From NCBI RefSeq assembly GCF_051466335.1, contig NZ_CP195793.1:186001-250000 (forward strand): a DNA stretch of 64,000 bases, given 5' to 3'. Under the pieces are notes generated by a model that did not search any database, was not told the DNA's origin, and saw only the letters and a program-made list of their open reading frames with translations. The first letter of the stretch is position 1. Each line of letters starts with the position of its first letter. The stretch is from Planctomicrobium sp051466335 (GTDB lineage Bacteria; Planctomycetota; Planctomycetia; Planctomycetales; Planctomycetaceae). Shown one piece after another: positions 8,207-17,455 of this stretch. The translations under genes were made by a program, and so were the position numbers.

Positions 8207-8657
8207 GGAACCTTTGCCAGTTCCCAGACGTTCACTCGTCCGGGCCTCATGTGGATCTACCTTGTGTCTTTTCGGTCTTAGAGCCTCAATCGAGTTCGAT
8301 TCGCCATCCCTGATTTGAAGGGATCTCAGGTTTCGATTCCGATTTCAACGTGGCATCAGACCATTCAAAGTGACACGATAGAGAAAAGGAGGCTGCAGGG
8401 GAAACGCGATGGATCACCGATTCAAAACGGAATCGATTCCCGGAGAACGCCCCCACCTTCAGTGACCCGCAAATCCGTTGTACAAATTCACTGAAAATCA
8501 TGTTTTTGTGGCAAGGTCTGCCTGCTTTTGCTCGCGTCCTCAGGTTTCCAGAGGCAAACTAGCGGATCTGCCTCTGAATTTTACGACGAGTTCGATTCTG
8601 AGTGGCAAACTTCACTCTGCCCCGAATCATCACTCACAAGAATAAGGCGATTTATCG
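8207..8657. other. Intergenic region, divergent promoters of mqnD and the small exported protein
   Basis: About 450 bp without a convincing gene. A 71-codon minus-strand frame (8286-8501) is open but has no ribosome site or recognisable motif. The region must contain the promoters of the two divergent genes; no clear -35/-10 pair could be assigned. Confidence 0.4.
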
Positions 8658-9104
8658 ATGAGCTGGAAATTGTTGGGCGCCGTTTCACTCTTTTTTATGG
8701 TGAACCTCGCTACGGCCGACGTGCGATTTCCTATGAACCCCAAGCCGTTGTCCCACACAGTATCGTCAGTGTCTAAACAGGGATACGAAGTCTACTCCGT
8801 CTCAATCGCAGAACATCAATGGGTGATGCAATGCGTGCATCAAGGGAAGAGCTACCGCCTGAAGGTCGACCCTGTTTCCTCTGCGATTGTCGATACTGAA
8901 GAGATTGAGGAACTGAAGGAGATCAAAGCTAAACTGAAGATGGCTGAGGTTTTAAAGCAACTCGAAACGACAAACCCAGGGCCCATTATCGGCGTGAGGT
9001 TTTCAGATAAAAGTTGGATCGTGTCGACAAGCCGCGGCAAGAAAGTGACTGAGATTGGAATCTCAGCCCAAACTGGATTTCTGACTTCAGGCAAAGATGA
9101 TTGA
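8658..9104 (+). CDS. Small exported protein of unknown function
   Basis: 148 residues, not recognised. An N-terminal signal peptide is visible (MSWKLLGAVSLFFMVNLATA, with cleavage likely after ATA). The mature part alternates beta-like stretches (YEVYSVSIAEHQWVMQCVHQGKSYRLKVDP, then a charged helix ELKEIKAKLKMAEVLKQLE, then a second beta-rich half). This resembles the size and rhythm of PepSY-type periplasmic domains, but no motif proves it. It is convergent with the DUF1559 gene 49 bp downstream, and no hairpin was seen between them. Confidence 0.6.
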   Translation: MSWKLLGAVSLFFMVNLATADVRFPMNPKPLSHTVSSVSKQGYEVYSVSIAEHQWVMQCVHQGKSYRLKVDPVSSAIVDTEEIEELKEIKAKLKMAEVLKQLETTNPGPIIGVRFSDKSWIVSTSRGKKVTEIGISAQTGFLTSGKDD

Positions 9105-9153
9105 TAACGTGGGCCGCTGCTCTTCAAGTTGCAACGGTTGCAGTAGATCGCAA

Positions 9154-10212
9154 TCAAAATTTGGGTGTGGTGAATCCATCGTTGATCGCTCCAAGTCGTT
9201 GCCACGTGGTGAGATCGATGGAATCTGCCATTGTGCGAGTTGATCCGTCAGCGAGTAGCACGTTCACGCAGCCAGAATGGTAACTTCGAGAGGTCCAGAC
9301 TCCCCGACTATCGTACCAACCATTCGCTTTGTTCTCATGACAGTCCGGATTCGTGGAATTTGGAGCGTTGAGAGTGCTGAATGCAGTCTGACCCGGCATT
9401 CCATTGATCCATTCTCGATGAACATGCCCATAGTGGCTGGCTGAATTCGCGTGACAAAGACTTCCGTACGCGTCGAGTTGAGATTGGCTGGCGAACGTGT
9501 TGGGCATTCCTCCGGGGAATGACGTCCCTCGAACGAGATCTCCAAGGGTGTACTTTGTCGCTTCGCCGTCACCGAGAATCCCCTCTGAGGCCGCGATAAT
9601 GTTGGAAACTCCGTCTCGCATGTCCCGAATTCGTATCCACTTACGCATATTGAACATGCCAACTTGGTCTTTTTCATGAATGGGTGTGGAGTTCCCTCCA
9701 ATTGTCGCCAGTTTGGAACTGGCGGAGATCATGATGAGCGAAGGCCCCCCACTGACAACGTAACTGTTACCAGGTCCTCCGATTGTCCGCTCACGAATTT
9801 CCGAGGGGCACAAAAACGTCGACACGCGAGCATTCTTCTTAGTTTGGTTCGGCTCGTCTCTGTAAACGCGGTTGAAATCGAGCTGTTGGTAAAGTGCATT
9901 CTGATCCAGAAAAGGAAGGAGTACTGCGTGAACGCTGAACCCTGCCCAACCGGTGGCAGTGGTTTGACTTCCCGAAGCGGATCGAGACTCAAGACACATT
10001 CGAGGATAGACTGAATGAGTGTCGGAATACTGCTGAAGTGCGATGCCGAATTGCTTTAAATGTTGGCGGCATTGAGATCTGCGTGCGCTCTCCCTGACCG
10101 TTTGCACTGCGGGGAGCAACAATGTCAGTAAGACGCTGATGACACTGATGGCGACTAAAGCTTCGATCAATGTGAATCCGGGATGGCTTGCCAGTGTTGC
10201 CCGCTTTGGCAT
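9154..10212 (-). CDS. DUF1559 prepilin-like protein
   Basis: 352 residues with an N-terminal type IV prepilin signature, PGFTLIEALVAISVISVLLTLLLPAVQ, processed at G/F and anchored by the following hydrophobic helix. The DUF1559 body follows, with its planctomycete hallmark near the C-terminus (HSGCVNVLLADGSTR, the H-x9-DG motif). These proteins are greatly expanded in planctomycetes and are presumed to be pseudopilins or surface proteins; the exact role is unknown. The ATG at 10212 is preferred over the one at 10218 because AGAGGA lies exactly 6 nt ahead of it. It would need a prepilin peptidase, not present in the window, and could use the Gsp-type machinery encoded at 34431-50413. Confidence 0.9.
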   Translation of the reverse strand: MPKRATLASHPGFTLIEALVAISVISVLLTLLLPAVQTVRESARRSQCRQHLKQFGIALQQYSDTHSVYPRMCLESRSASGSQTTATGWAGFSVHAVLLPFLDQNALYQQLDFNRVYRDEPNQTKKNARVSTFLCPSEIRERTIGGPGNSYVVSGGPSLIMISASSKLATIGGNSTPIHEKDQVGMFNMRKWIRIRDMRDGVSNIIAASEGILGDGEATKYTLGDLVRGTSFPGGMPNTFASQSQLDAYGSLCHANSASHYGHVHREWINGMPGQTAFSTLNAPNSTNPDCHENKANGWYDSRGVWTSRSYHSGCVNVLLADGSTRTMADSIDLTTWQRLGAINDGFTTPKF

Positions 10213-10672
10213 TCTCATTCCTCTGGTTCGAAATGAACAGGAGTTCTCCCGAGCGCAATTTGCGTAAAAATACTGATGTGCTGATTTTTATATACACAGA
10301 GGAAATTTACCACAATGGTGATGGCATGATTGATTCCCGACGGCCAGGGGCGACAACCACCGCGCTGAACAAAGATTTCCAGAGATGCCTGCAGGGACCC
10401 CGGAGTGCTGGCTATAGCGATTATTCAGGTGAAAGGAGGTATTCCAGATCGATCGCCTCGGGCCGCGTCAGAGTGTTCAAGTGTGAAGCAGAGGAATTTC
10501 GATAGAACCGAGACCGGAGCGGCGCGAATTTTCAGCGAGACGGATCTCCAATTTGCAAAAATTGAGTCACGTTAAACTCGCCCCGCGAGGCATATCGCAT
10601 TCCGGCGAAATCGAATGACAATCAGGAATGCGGTCGAACAGGTTGCTGCAAACTGCGCAGGGAGCATTGGAA
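10213..10672. other. Intergenic region between divergent DUF1559 and HEAT-repeat genes
   Basis: About 460 bp with no supported gene; open frames here are short and lack ribosome sites. It must carry two divergent promoters. No repeat or strong hairpin was noticed. Confidence 0.35.
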
Positions 10673-12907
10673 ATGCGGTCAAAACTTCTCCGTGGGTCAC
10701 AGATCTGGGGATGTGCTTTTGCTCTGAGTTGGACAAACATTGGATTGGGGCAAGAGGCTCCTCCTGCCGCAGTTTCTCCCGCAGACGATCCTCTCGTTGT
10801 GAAGCCAAAAAACGCAGAGGAAAAGTTTGACGCCGTTCTGCTCATGCTCAAGCTGGCGAGACTCGATCTGGCCAAGTATTACCTCCAGCAGACCCTGGAA
10901 GAGAATCCAAGTGATGAAACGCTCCTGGCAATCCGAGAGAAGCATGGAACGGCGACATTCCTCCAACTGACTTCTGTTGCGGAATTGAATCCAGGTGCGA
11001 TCACATTGCTGGAACGTCTCAATGAAGCGATTCGCAATCGGTCAGCACAGCCGGGGTATGTCGAAGCAATTTTGCAGAAGCTGGAAGGATCGACTCGCGA
11101 ACGTGCGGAATCTCTCGCCGAACTGAAACACCTTGGTCCCTACGCCGTTCCCGCAATTCTGAAGAGCATTGCGAATCGAGAGAACGCGTCAGTTGAAACG
11201 CTGACATTGACTCTCGTTCAGCTTGGGCGAGCAGCGAATCAACCATTATACGGAGGATTGACCTCCCCCGTCGCAGAAGTCCGAAGTGTTGCAGCCAAGG
11301 TACTCGGACACACAGGCTCCTCAGCTGACACGATTTGGTTGTGGGCACCCGCGTTCTCTGACCAGAGCCCGACCGGTGTTCAACAAGCTGCCAAAGAGGC
11401 CATCGCGCGTCTCCGCTACGGCGATGCAGCAGCAGTCAACCGAGTGACATCGGATGGAGCGTCGCGAGTTTTGGTCTCTAAAGCAACAGAATTGTTGAAT
11501 GGACAGTTTAAGTGGCCTGAGTTGTACGATGACGTTGAATTGATTCCTGTCTGGACATGGAGTGATGAAGCCGGAACCATCGTTGAGCATCCGGTCAATC
11601 GAACGTTAGCCGGAATCTTCTTCGCGGAGCGTTTCGCCCGCAATGCGGTACAAATTTCACCCGAGCAGCAGCAAGCACAGGTTGTGTTGCTAGCAAGTCT
11701 GCTGGCTCGTGATGTCGAACTCAATCAGTGGAAGCTGCCACATCCACAAACCGACGATGGAGTTTTGGGACTCGCTGTTCGCAGCGGTGCGGAGTTGAAT
11801 TCACTCGTCTTGCGATTTGCGTTGGATAATCACATTCCGTCCGCCGCCTTGAGATCGTTGCAGGCACTTTCCCTCAATGGTTCCACCTCGCTGCTTTCCA
11901 GCGACTCGCAGCGAAGTGCTGTCATCGATGCACTGGATGCAGCAGATTCTCGTGTTCAGTTCGCAGCAGCAGTAACGATCCTGAATTGGGAGCCGACACG
12001 ACGATTTCGAAATTCGCGTCGGGTGGTCGAAATTCTCAGTCGCGTTCTGAATTCTCAGGCAACGCCGGCCAGTGTCGTGATGGATCCGAATGTCACACGC
12101 GGAAATGCCACTGCGGGGATCTTCACCCAGCTGGGATTGGACGCTGGCCATGTCCGGTCGGGCAAAGAAGGATTCAAGGTCGCTTCGGAGCGAGGCGATA
12201 TTGTTCTCGCTGTGGTTCATCCGAACGTTGTCGGTTGGGAACTGACAGATACAATCAAGAACTTGCGAGCGGATTCACGGACCGCTTCGATTCCGATTGT
12301 GATTTACGGGCCCGCGAACATCCACGACAAGTTCGACAGAATCTCCAAGGATTTTCAGCGAGTTGTATACGTTGACGAAGCGAATGTGCCGTTGGATATT
12401 CATCGCACGCTCGGGCCGATTCTGGCTCAACTCTCTCCACCAGCACTGACTGCAGTACAGCGGCAAGAACAGATTCTGGAAGCGTCGTCTTGGCTTCGAA
12501 GAATTGCGATTCGAAATGTGAATGATGTCTTTGATCTTGCTCCCGCAGAAGAGGCCCTGTCGCATGCAGTGGCAGATCCGAAGCTGGCGGAAAATGCCTT
12601 GGTGACTCTGGGGGCGATCGGAACTGCCACGGTTCAGGAGCAGTTGTTGCTGACTGCGACATCCGCTGCGTTTCCAATCGAAACCAGACGACTGGCAGCC
12701 TCACAGCTCACTTTCCATGTACATCAATACGGGTTGTTGCTGTCAAAAGGGAAACTTTCAGGATTGAAGTCGGCACAGGAAAACGAAGCTGATCCCGAAC
12801 TGAAAGTGGCTCTGGAGAGCGTCATCGGGGCCTTGAAGCCAACACCCGGTGCCGTCAGAGAAGAGCTACTCAAATTCCCGGCCTCACCAAGCCCTGTCGG
12901 AAATTAG
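10673..12907 (+). CDS. Exported HEAT-repeat protein with an embedded degenerate receiver-like domain
   Basis: 744 residues. A signal peptide of about 31 residues ends at GLGQ. It is followed by a tetratricopeptide-like helical pair (YYLQQTLEENPSDETLL) and a HEAT-type alpha-solenoid (AELKHLGPYAVPAIL, AEVRSVAAKVLGHTG and later units). Around residues 478-570 is a segment reading like a CheY receiver: LGLDAGHVRSGKEG, DIVLAVVHPNVVGWELTDTIKNLR and TASIPIVIYGP. The phospho-acceptor Asp position is Ala and the acidic pocket is missing. A second helical repeat block closes the protein. The start is set at 10673 because GGGAG precedes it by 8 nt; the frame also opens at 10628, but with a mis-spaced site. 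Function is unknown; a protein-binding scaffold in the periplasm is the inference. Confidence 0.78.
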   Translation: MRSKLLRGSQIWGCAFALSWTNIGLGQEAPPAAVSPADDPLVVKPKNAEEKFDAVLLMLKLARLDLAKYYLQQTLEENPSDETLLAIREKHGTATFLQLTSVAELNPGAITLLERLNEAIRNRSAQPGYVEAILQKLEGSTRERAESLAELKHLGPYAVPAILKSIANRENASVETLTLTLVQLGRAANQPLYGGLTSPVAEVRSVAAKVLGHTGSSADTIWLWAPAFSDQSPTGVQQAAKEAIARLRYGDAAAVNRVTSDGASRVLVSKATELLNGQFKWPELYDDVELIPVWTWSDEAGTIVEHPVNRTLAGIFFAERFARNAVQISPEQQQAQVVLLASLLARDVELNQWKLPHPQTDDGVLGLAVRSGAELNSLVLRFALDNHIPSAALRSLQALSLNGSTSLLSSDSQRSAVIDALDAADSRVQFAAAVTILNWEPTRRFRNSRRVVEILSRVLNSQATPASVVMDPNVTRGNATAGIFTQLGLDAGHVRSGKEGFKVASERGDIVLAVVHPNVVGWELTDTIKNLRADSRTASIPIVIYGPANIHDKFDRISKDFQRVVYVDEANVPLDIHRTLGPILAQLSPPALTAVQRQEQILEASSWLRRIAIRNVNDVFDLAPAEEALSHAVADPKLAENALVTLGAIGTATVQEQLLLTATSAAFPIETRRLAASQLTFHVHQYGLLLSKGKLSGLKSAQENEADPELKVALESVIGALKPTPGAVREELLKFPASPSPVGN

Positions 12908-12958
12908 CATCGTAGGGACGTTCAAAACGTGCTTGTCACGACTGTTGTGATCCGGATG

Positions 12959-12984
12959 AAGCCTGCAGAGTTGCAGGCTTTTTT
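12959..12984 (+). terminator. Rho-independent terminator of the HEAT-repeat gene
   Basis: AAGCCTGCA / TGCAGGCTT is a 9-bp stem with a 4-nt loop, followed by an uninterrupted T-run (TTTTTT including the stem end). It lies 52 bp after the stop codon. Confidence 0.9.
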
Positions 12985-13214
12985 CATGACGGGTCACAAC
13001 TCAGCGACACCGGCGAATGGGGGAGAAAATTCATTCACTGACATCAGGTACCTCCCTCGCTGTCAGTCATCATTCACCCTCCCCTTCGGTGCCCTCGTTT
13101 GGTCGATCGCGATTGATGATGTCTTATCTGGCGATCAATTAGAGGCATTCCATTTTGAAGGTTCCCACACACGCTCTTCAGTCGCATTTGTGATTTGAGG
13201 AAGATCTGGATCGC

Positions 13215-14237
13215 TTATTTCAGATGTGACAATCGTTGAGTGATGAGCTCGATGCGATGAAGGATGGAATCGGTCAGTTCAAGTTCCGGTCGGAAAGCGA
13301 ACCGCTCGACCCATGTCATCCCGCTCAATACGATACTACTCACTCTGAAGGCATCTATCATCTGCATGTCTATCGAAGACAGCGGTGCAATTGATTGGTA
13401 AAGGTCCAGTGCTGGCTTCCAACTCGAACCAGAGTCGTCTAGAAAGCTACTCAGCAGCCGAGACAGGTCCGAAGCAATATGCTCTGATCGTGCTGCTGTC
13501 GGGTCGATGATACCGCTGACGGTGTCTCCACTGAACAGCACGTGTTCGTTCCAGAGATCGCGGTGACAGGGAATCAGAAGGACCTTCTCCACTTCGAGTG
13601 CTGCGAGTTGCTGGTCGACTTGTGGTGCGAATTGAGAAAATGCAGAGAGAATGGCCAAAGCGGATTCTCGAAATCGGCGGGGAGCATTTTGAAGTTGATG
13701 AGTTGCACGGCGTCTCTTTTCAGCTGTCCAGGTGGCAATGATGAGTCGCCGCTCCTCGAGAGTTGACGAAGGTGCGTGTCTAACGGCGAACCACCCCTTA
13801 CCCGCACTCTGGTATTTGAATCGGGACGAGGCTTGATGCATTGTCGCGAGCGTTGTCATCATCGAACGCCAACGATTTGGAGTCATCTCGCTGAGAGTTG
13901 AGCTGCCTCCCGGCATCCACTGTTCAAGTTGCCAACTGCCGGAAGCAGACTCGTAGACGGAAGATCCTGTGAATCGGTCCTTCAGCGGAGTCGCGACCGG
14001 AATTCGATTTGAGGAAAGAAACTGCAGCCATCGATGACGTTCAAGTACCCGTGCAACGGGCCAATGTGATGCTTTCCAGCCCTTGAGCGCATAGGTGGCA
14101 AAAGTGGTGTCGATCTGAAAAACCGGCGAAGAACTGAATCCTCCTGCGACAGCTCGAATCGAATGAATCGATTCCTCGGTAGGCAGAAATCGAGTCGCAA
14201 TGCGCCGGTATTCGACTTCATTTTCGGAAATGGACAT
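13215..14237 (-). CDS. Aminoglycoside-phosphotransferase-fold kinase (APH family)
   Basis: 340 residues. The Brenner-type catalytic loop is clear: LIPCHRDLWNEHVLF (catalytic Asp in HRD, then the metal-binding residue), followed by GIIDPTAA with the second metal-binding Asp. The N-terminal lobe has a glycine-rich segment (AVAGGFSSSPVFQI) and an ALKGW lysine. The family phosphorylates small hydroxylated substrates or homoserine/choline-like molecules in the cytoplasm; no substrate can be inferred. The start at 14237 (GAGG 9 nt upstream) is preferred over 14297, which lacks a ribosome site. It is convergent with the upstream HEAT gene; 12985-13214 between them is empty apart from that gene's terminator. 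Confidence 0.82.
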   Translation of the reverse strand: MSISENEVEYRRIATRFLPTEESIHSIRAVAGGFSSSPVFQIDTTFATYALKGWKASHWPVARVLERHRWLQFLSSNRIPVATPLKDRFTGSSVYESASGSWQLEQWMPGGSSTLSEMTPNRWRSMMTTLATMHQASSRFKYQSAGKGWFAVRHAPSSTLEERRLIIATWTAEKRRRATHQLQNAPRRFRESALAILSAFSQFAPQVDQQLAALEVEKVLLIPCHRDLWNEHVLFSGDTVSGIIDPTAARSEHIASDLSRLLSSFLDDSGSSWKPALDLYQSIAPLSSIDMQMIDAFRVSSIVLSGMTWVERFAFRPELELTDSILHRIELITQRLSHLK

Positions 14238-14340
14238 CGCGTGTCGCCTCGAGTGAAGCCCACTTGAGAGCCAACCTGGATCCTGTATCAGGGGCATGTG
14301 GCTGCGAGTGCCGGAACGCTACACTCTCTTGAGCGGCGCC

Positions 14341-14778
14341 CTAGGGAGTCTGTTCCGGGGCATAATGAATCATCAGAATGACGTCCGTGGTGTTCGCTGT
14401 CTTCATTTGAATGACGTATTCTTTTTTAAGAGGGTTCCAGTCACTCAGATCAATTGTCCCAGAATCCGAGTTCGCCTTTCCAATCGGTTCCTGCACCGCT
14501 TTCGGATCTGCATCCGGAACGAACGGGGTCACTGTAATTTCGATCGGACCGTTGGATGATCGGAAGTTGATGTGGTGTGCCCGTCTCGCTTCATCGCCGT
14601 TTTTTTCGCTCCGCTCGAGTTGCAGCGAACGCACAAAGTCACCTGCAGAGAGCTGAAAAGTCAGCGGGGTTGGCTTCTGTGGTTCTTGATTCTTCTTGTA
14701 GGCGACCCAGAGCATCGTGGCCAAGAATGCCACGATGATGATCGTGATGAACTTTCGAGCTCGCTGGCGAACGGTCAT
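14341..14778 (-). CDS. Membrane-anchored hypothetical protein
   Basis: 145 residues, not recognised. An N-terminal positively charged stretch (MTVRQRARKF) is followed by one hydrophobic helix (ITIIIVAFLATMLWVAY) acting as signal anchor. The remaining 115 residues are polar and probably periplasmic, with two beta-rich parts (HHINFRSSNGPIEITVTPF and EYVIQMKTANTTDVILMIHY). It lies 97 bp downstream of the pyrB-pyrC-like pair on the same strand and could be the last gene of that operon. Confidence 0.65.
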   Translation of the reverse strand: MTVRQRARKFITIIIVAFLATMLWVAYKKNQEPQKPTPLTFQLSAGDFVRSLQLERSEKNGDEARRAHHINFRSSNGPIEITVTPFVPDADPKAVQEPIGKANSDSGTIDLSDWNPLKKEYVIQMKTANTTDVILMIHYAPEQTP

Positions 14779-14875
14779 GATGAAGTTTTCTGACGAGTTT
14801 TGGAGATGTTCTCCACGCAGCCCAGACGAGGAAATCAGGAGAGGTCGAGGGTTCAGGAATCAAACTCCAGAAGAA

Positions 14876-16159
14876 CTACAACTGCGGGGCGGAGTACTTC
14901 ACCTCGCCTCCCACGATGGTATGAAGCACTCTTCCAGTGACTTCGCGGCCTTCGAATGGAGTGTTGCGACTTCGGGATTTGAACTGGCTTCCTCGAACGA
15001 CCCATTTGGCGTTGGGATCGATAATCGTCACATCTGCATCTGACCCGACAGCCAAGGTTCCACTTGCCAGCGAGAGCAGTTCGGCGGGGCCTGTCGTTAG
15101 CTTACGGAGGAGGTCAGGCCAGTCGAGATGGTTAGGGAGAATCAAGGCTTCAACGCACAGAGCCAAAAGTGTTTCCAGGCCAACAATTCCAAATGGAGCA
15201 CTATCCATTTCGAGGTTCTTCTTCTCATCAGCATATGGCTGGTGATCGGAAGCAATGATCTTGATGGTGTTGTCCTTGAGTCCTTCAATCAACGCATCGC
15301 GGTGGTCTGCTGTGCGAAATGGTGGGTCGACCTTGTAATTGGCATGATAGCTGTTCATGCACTCATCAGTGAGGAGCAGGTGATGTGGTGTGACGTCAGC
15401 CGAAACCTTCAGATCGCGGCTGATCGCCTGTCGAACCTCTTCAATACTTCGGCGCGATGAAAGACACATCAGATGGACCCGGCCGCCTGTTGACTCGGCC
15501 AGAGCAATGTCACGACGAACCATGATTTCTTCAGCGGCAGCGGGCATTCCTCGCAGCCCGAAGACCGTCGACTGGTAACCTTCATGCATGATCCCGTCAT
15601 GCACAAGTTCAGGAACCTGAGCATGGTGAAGAACAGGCTTGTTCCACATGCTTGTGTACTGAAGGCCACGTCTCATGATTTCAGCATTGGAGATCGCCTG
15701 CTTTCCATCGGAAAATGCGACCGCGCCACCGTTGATGAGCTGACCGATCTCGGACAACTCATTTCCTTCACGGTTTTTTGTCACGGTTCCGATTGGAAGA
15801 ACTCGGCAGCGATTGGCTCGTTCCCCTTGTCGTACGATGAATTCTGCGGAAGCGCGACTATCGATCGCCGGGATCGTTTCAGGCAGGCAGGCAACTGTGG
15901 TAAACCCACCGGCCAGCGCAGCTTCTGCTCCCGAAGAAATCGTTTCGTCTTCATCGAATCCAGGTTCTCTGAATGAGACGTGGCAGTCGATGAATCCGGG
16001 GGAGACAATCATCCCAGTGGCATCGATGATCTGATCTGCGTGAGAAATAGAGAGACCGATTTGCTCGATTCGCCCATCACTGATCAGCAAGTCCGCGACA
16101 TGGTCGACGTTGCGAGAGGGATCAATGATTCGCCCGTTTTTAATGAGCAGCGAGGACAT
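14876..16159 (-). CDS. pyrC: Dihydroorotase-like protein lacking metal ligands (probable PyrC' pseudo-enzyme)
   Basis: 427 residues, full length for a type I dihydroorotase (amidohydrolase TIM barrel with small beta domain). The fold is unmistakable: GRIIDPSRN, VSPGFIDCHVSFREPG, AFSDGKQAI, APFGIVGLET, and the C-terminal ADVTIIDPNAKW. Several catalytic positions differ. The HxH zinc pair reads H60-V-S62; the histidine of the usual xHxxHxS segment is Cys232 (VHLMCLSS); and the DHAPH segment reads DHQPY. D151, H178/H179 and D305 remain. Such losses match the non-catalytic PyrC' subunits that stabilise PyrB in, for example, pseudomonads. Position directly after pyrB, 112 bp apart, fits. An unusual active dihydroorotase cannot be excluded. 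The ATG at 16159 is preferred to the upstream TTG at 16189. Confidence 0.82.
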   Translation of the reverse strand: MSSLLIKNGRIIDPSRNVDHVADLLISDGRIEQIGLSISHADQIIDATGMIVSPGFIDCHVSFREPGFDEDETISSGAEAALAGGFTTVACLPETIPAIDSRASAEFIVRQGERANRCRVLPIGTVTKNREGNELSEIGQLINGGAVAFSDGKQAISNAEIMRRGLQYTSMWNKPVLHHAQVPELVHDGIMHEGYQSTVFGLRGMPAAAEEIMVRRDIALAESTGGRVHLMCLSSRRSIEEVRQAISRDLKVSADVTPHHLLLTDECMNSYHANYKVDPPFRTADHRDALIEGLKDNTIKIIASDHQPYADEKKNLEMDSAPFGIVGLETLLALCVEALILPNHLDWPDLLRKLTTGPAELLSLASGTLAVGSDADVTIIDPNAKWVVRGSQFKSRSRNTPFEGREVTGRVLHTIVGGEVKYSAPQL

Positions 16160-16271
16160 AACCGGTTTTCTCTTTTTTGAGCCGGGCAACCAAGCGGTAT
16201 GATCGGCTGCCGTTGAATGTCAAATTGACGCACGCTGTTCGACGAGCATCGCGCGGAGTTGCAATCGCCAG

Positions 16272-17243
16272 TCAGCAATCGTTTTGAGAGCCGAGATGGC
16301 GATGTGCCAGCAGGTCGAGGCAGGCCATGCGGACGAACAATCCGTTTGTGACTTGATGGAGGATTTGTGAGTTCGCTCCATCAGCGACATCAGAACTGAT
16401 TTCCACTCCACGATTGATAGGGCCGGGGGCGAGAATCAATACGTTTTTCTTTGATCGTTGAAGGCGTTCGCGATTCATTCCGAACAAGTGCGCGTATTCT
16501 GCGATCGATGGGAAGTAGGCTCCTCGCTGTCGTTCAAATTGAACGCGCAGCAGGTTGATCACATCGGATTCCTCGAGGATGTCATCGAACCGGTTCGAGA
16601 CCCGAACCCCGAGCTGTTCAATGTGAGGCGGAATCAGCGTGGCTGGGCCGCAGACAATCACCTTGGCTCCGAGCTTGGTTAATCCCCAGATATTGGACCG
16701 TGCGACTCGCGAGTGTTTGATGTCACCGACAAGTGTGACGGTCTTTCCCTCAAGCGACCCCAGTTTCTCACGAATCGTGAAGATGTCCAGGAGTCCCTGA
16801 GTCGGGTGCTCGTGGGTTCCGTCGCCTGCATTCAAAATCCCGCATTTCACATGACGGGCGAGCATGGCTGGAGCGCCGGGTGATTTGTGACGCACGACCA
16901 TGAGATCGACTCCCATTGACTCGATCGTCAATGCCGTGTCGATGAACGTTTCCCCCTTGGAGATGCTGCTTCCGGATGCCGAGAAGTCGACGGTGTCAGC
17001 GCTCAGCCGTTTGGCTGCGAGACTGAAACTGGTCCGGGTTCTTGTGCTCGCTTCAAAGAAGAGATTGGCGACGACTCGCCCCTTCAGATGTGTCAGCTTA
17101 TCTCCGGATTGCTGTTGGTGTTTGAACCAGGCAGCGTGGTCAAGGATGAGTTCAATCTCCTCCCGACTCAAATCCTGAAGACCCAAAAGGTGGCAACGCG
17201 TCCATAAATTCAGCGTGACCGGAGCTGGGGGGTGAGCAACCAT
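16272..17243 (-). CDS. pyrB: Aspartate carbamoyltransferase catalytic subunit
   Basis: 323 residues; condenses carbamoyl phosphate with aspartate in pyrimidine synthesis. The carbamoyl-phosphate loop reads FFEASTRTRTSF (Ala where Pro or Asn is commoner), with KGET for the second lysine loop, GDGTHEHPTQ for the His/Gln contacts, the LVGDIKHSRVARS domain-2 segment, and the aspartate-binding end APGPINRGVEI. All catalytic residues I can place are present. The start is the ATG at 17243; the in-frame TTG at 17252 is less likely. It is the first gene of a probable pyrB-pyrC'-14778 operon. No pyrR site or attenuator was recognised upstream in 17244-17455. Confidence 0.94.
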   Translation of the reverse strand: MVAHPPAPVTLNLWTRCHLLGLQDLSREEIELILDHAAWFKHQQQSGDKLTHLKGRVVANLFFEASTRTRTSFSLAAKRLSADTVDFSASGSSISKGETFIDTALTIESMGVDLMVVRHKSPGAPAMLARHVKCGILNAGDGTHEHPTQGLLDIFTIREKLGSLEGKTVTLVGDIKHSRVARSNIWGLTKLGAKVIVCGPATLIPPHIEQLGVRVSNRFDDILEESDVINLLRVQFERQRGAYFPSIAEYAHLFGMNRERLQRSKKNVLILAPGPINRGVEISSDVADGANSQILHQVTNGLFVRMACLDLLAHRHLGSQNDC

Positions 17244-17455
17244 GCGAGGCAAAGGTCTAGCAACAGAATGATGTTTTTAGGATGAAGAACATCCTAGCTT
17301 TCGAAAAGCCCAGCGGCAATCAATTCCTCGGTTTTCCTGAATCCAATCACAAGATCTGTTGGTCAGCGACACCGATGAGTCTGGAAATTACTTCGGATCG
17401 GCGGTTATGATTTCGTTGTGTCTGCTGCGGTCTCGTCTTCACGCACGGAGCTGAA

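Noticed and set aside
8286..8501. 71-codon minus-strand frame upstream of mqnD
   Set aside because: No ribosome site, no motif, and it lies in an otherwise ordinary divergent promoter region.
12929..13198. 89-codon plus-strand frame after the HEAT-repeat gene
   Set aside because: It starts before and reads through a strong terminator; no motif.
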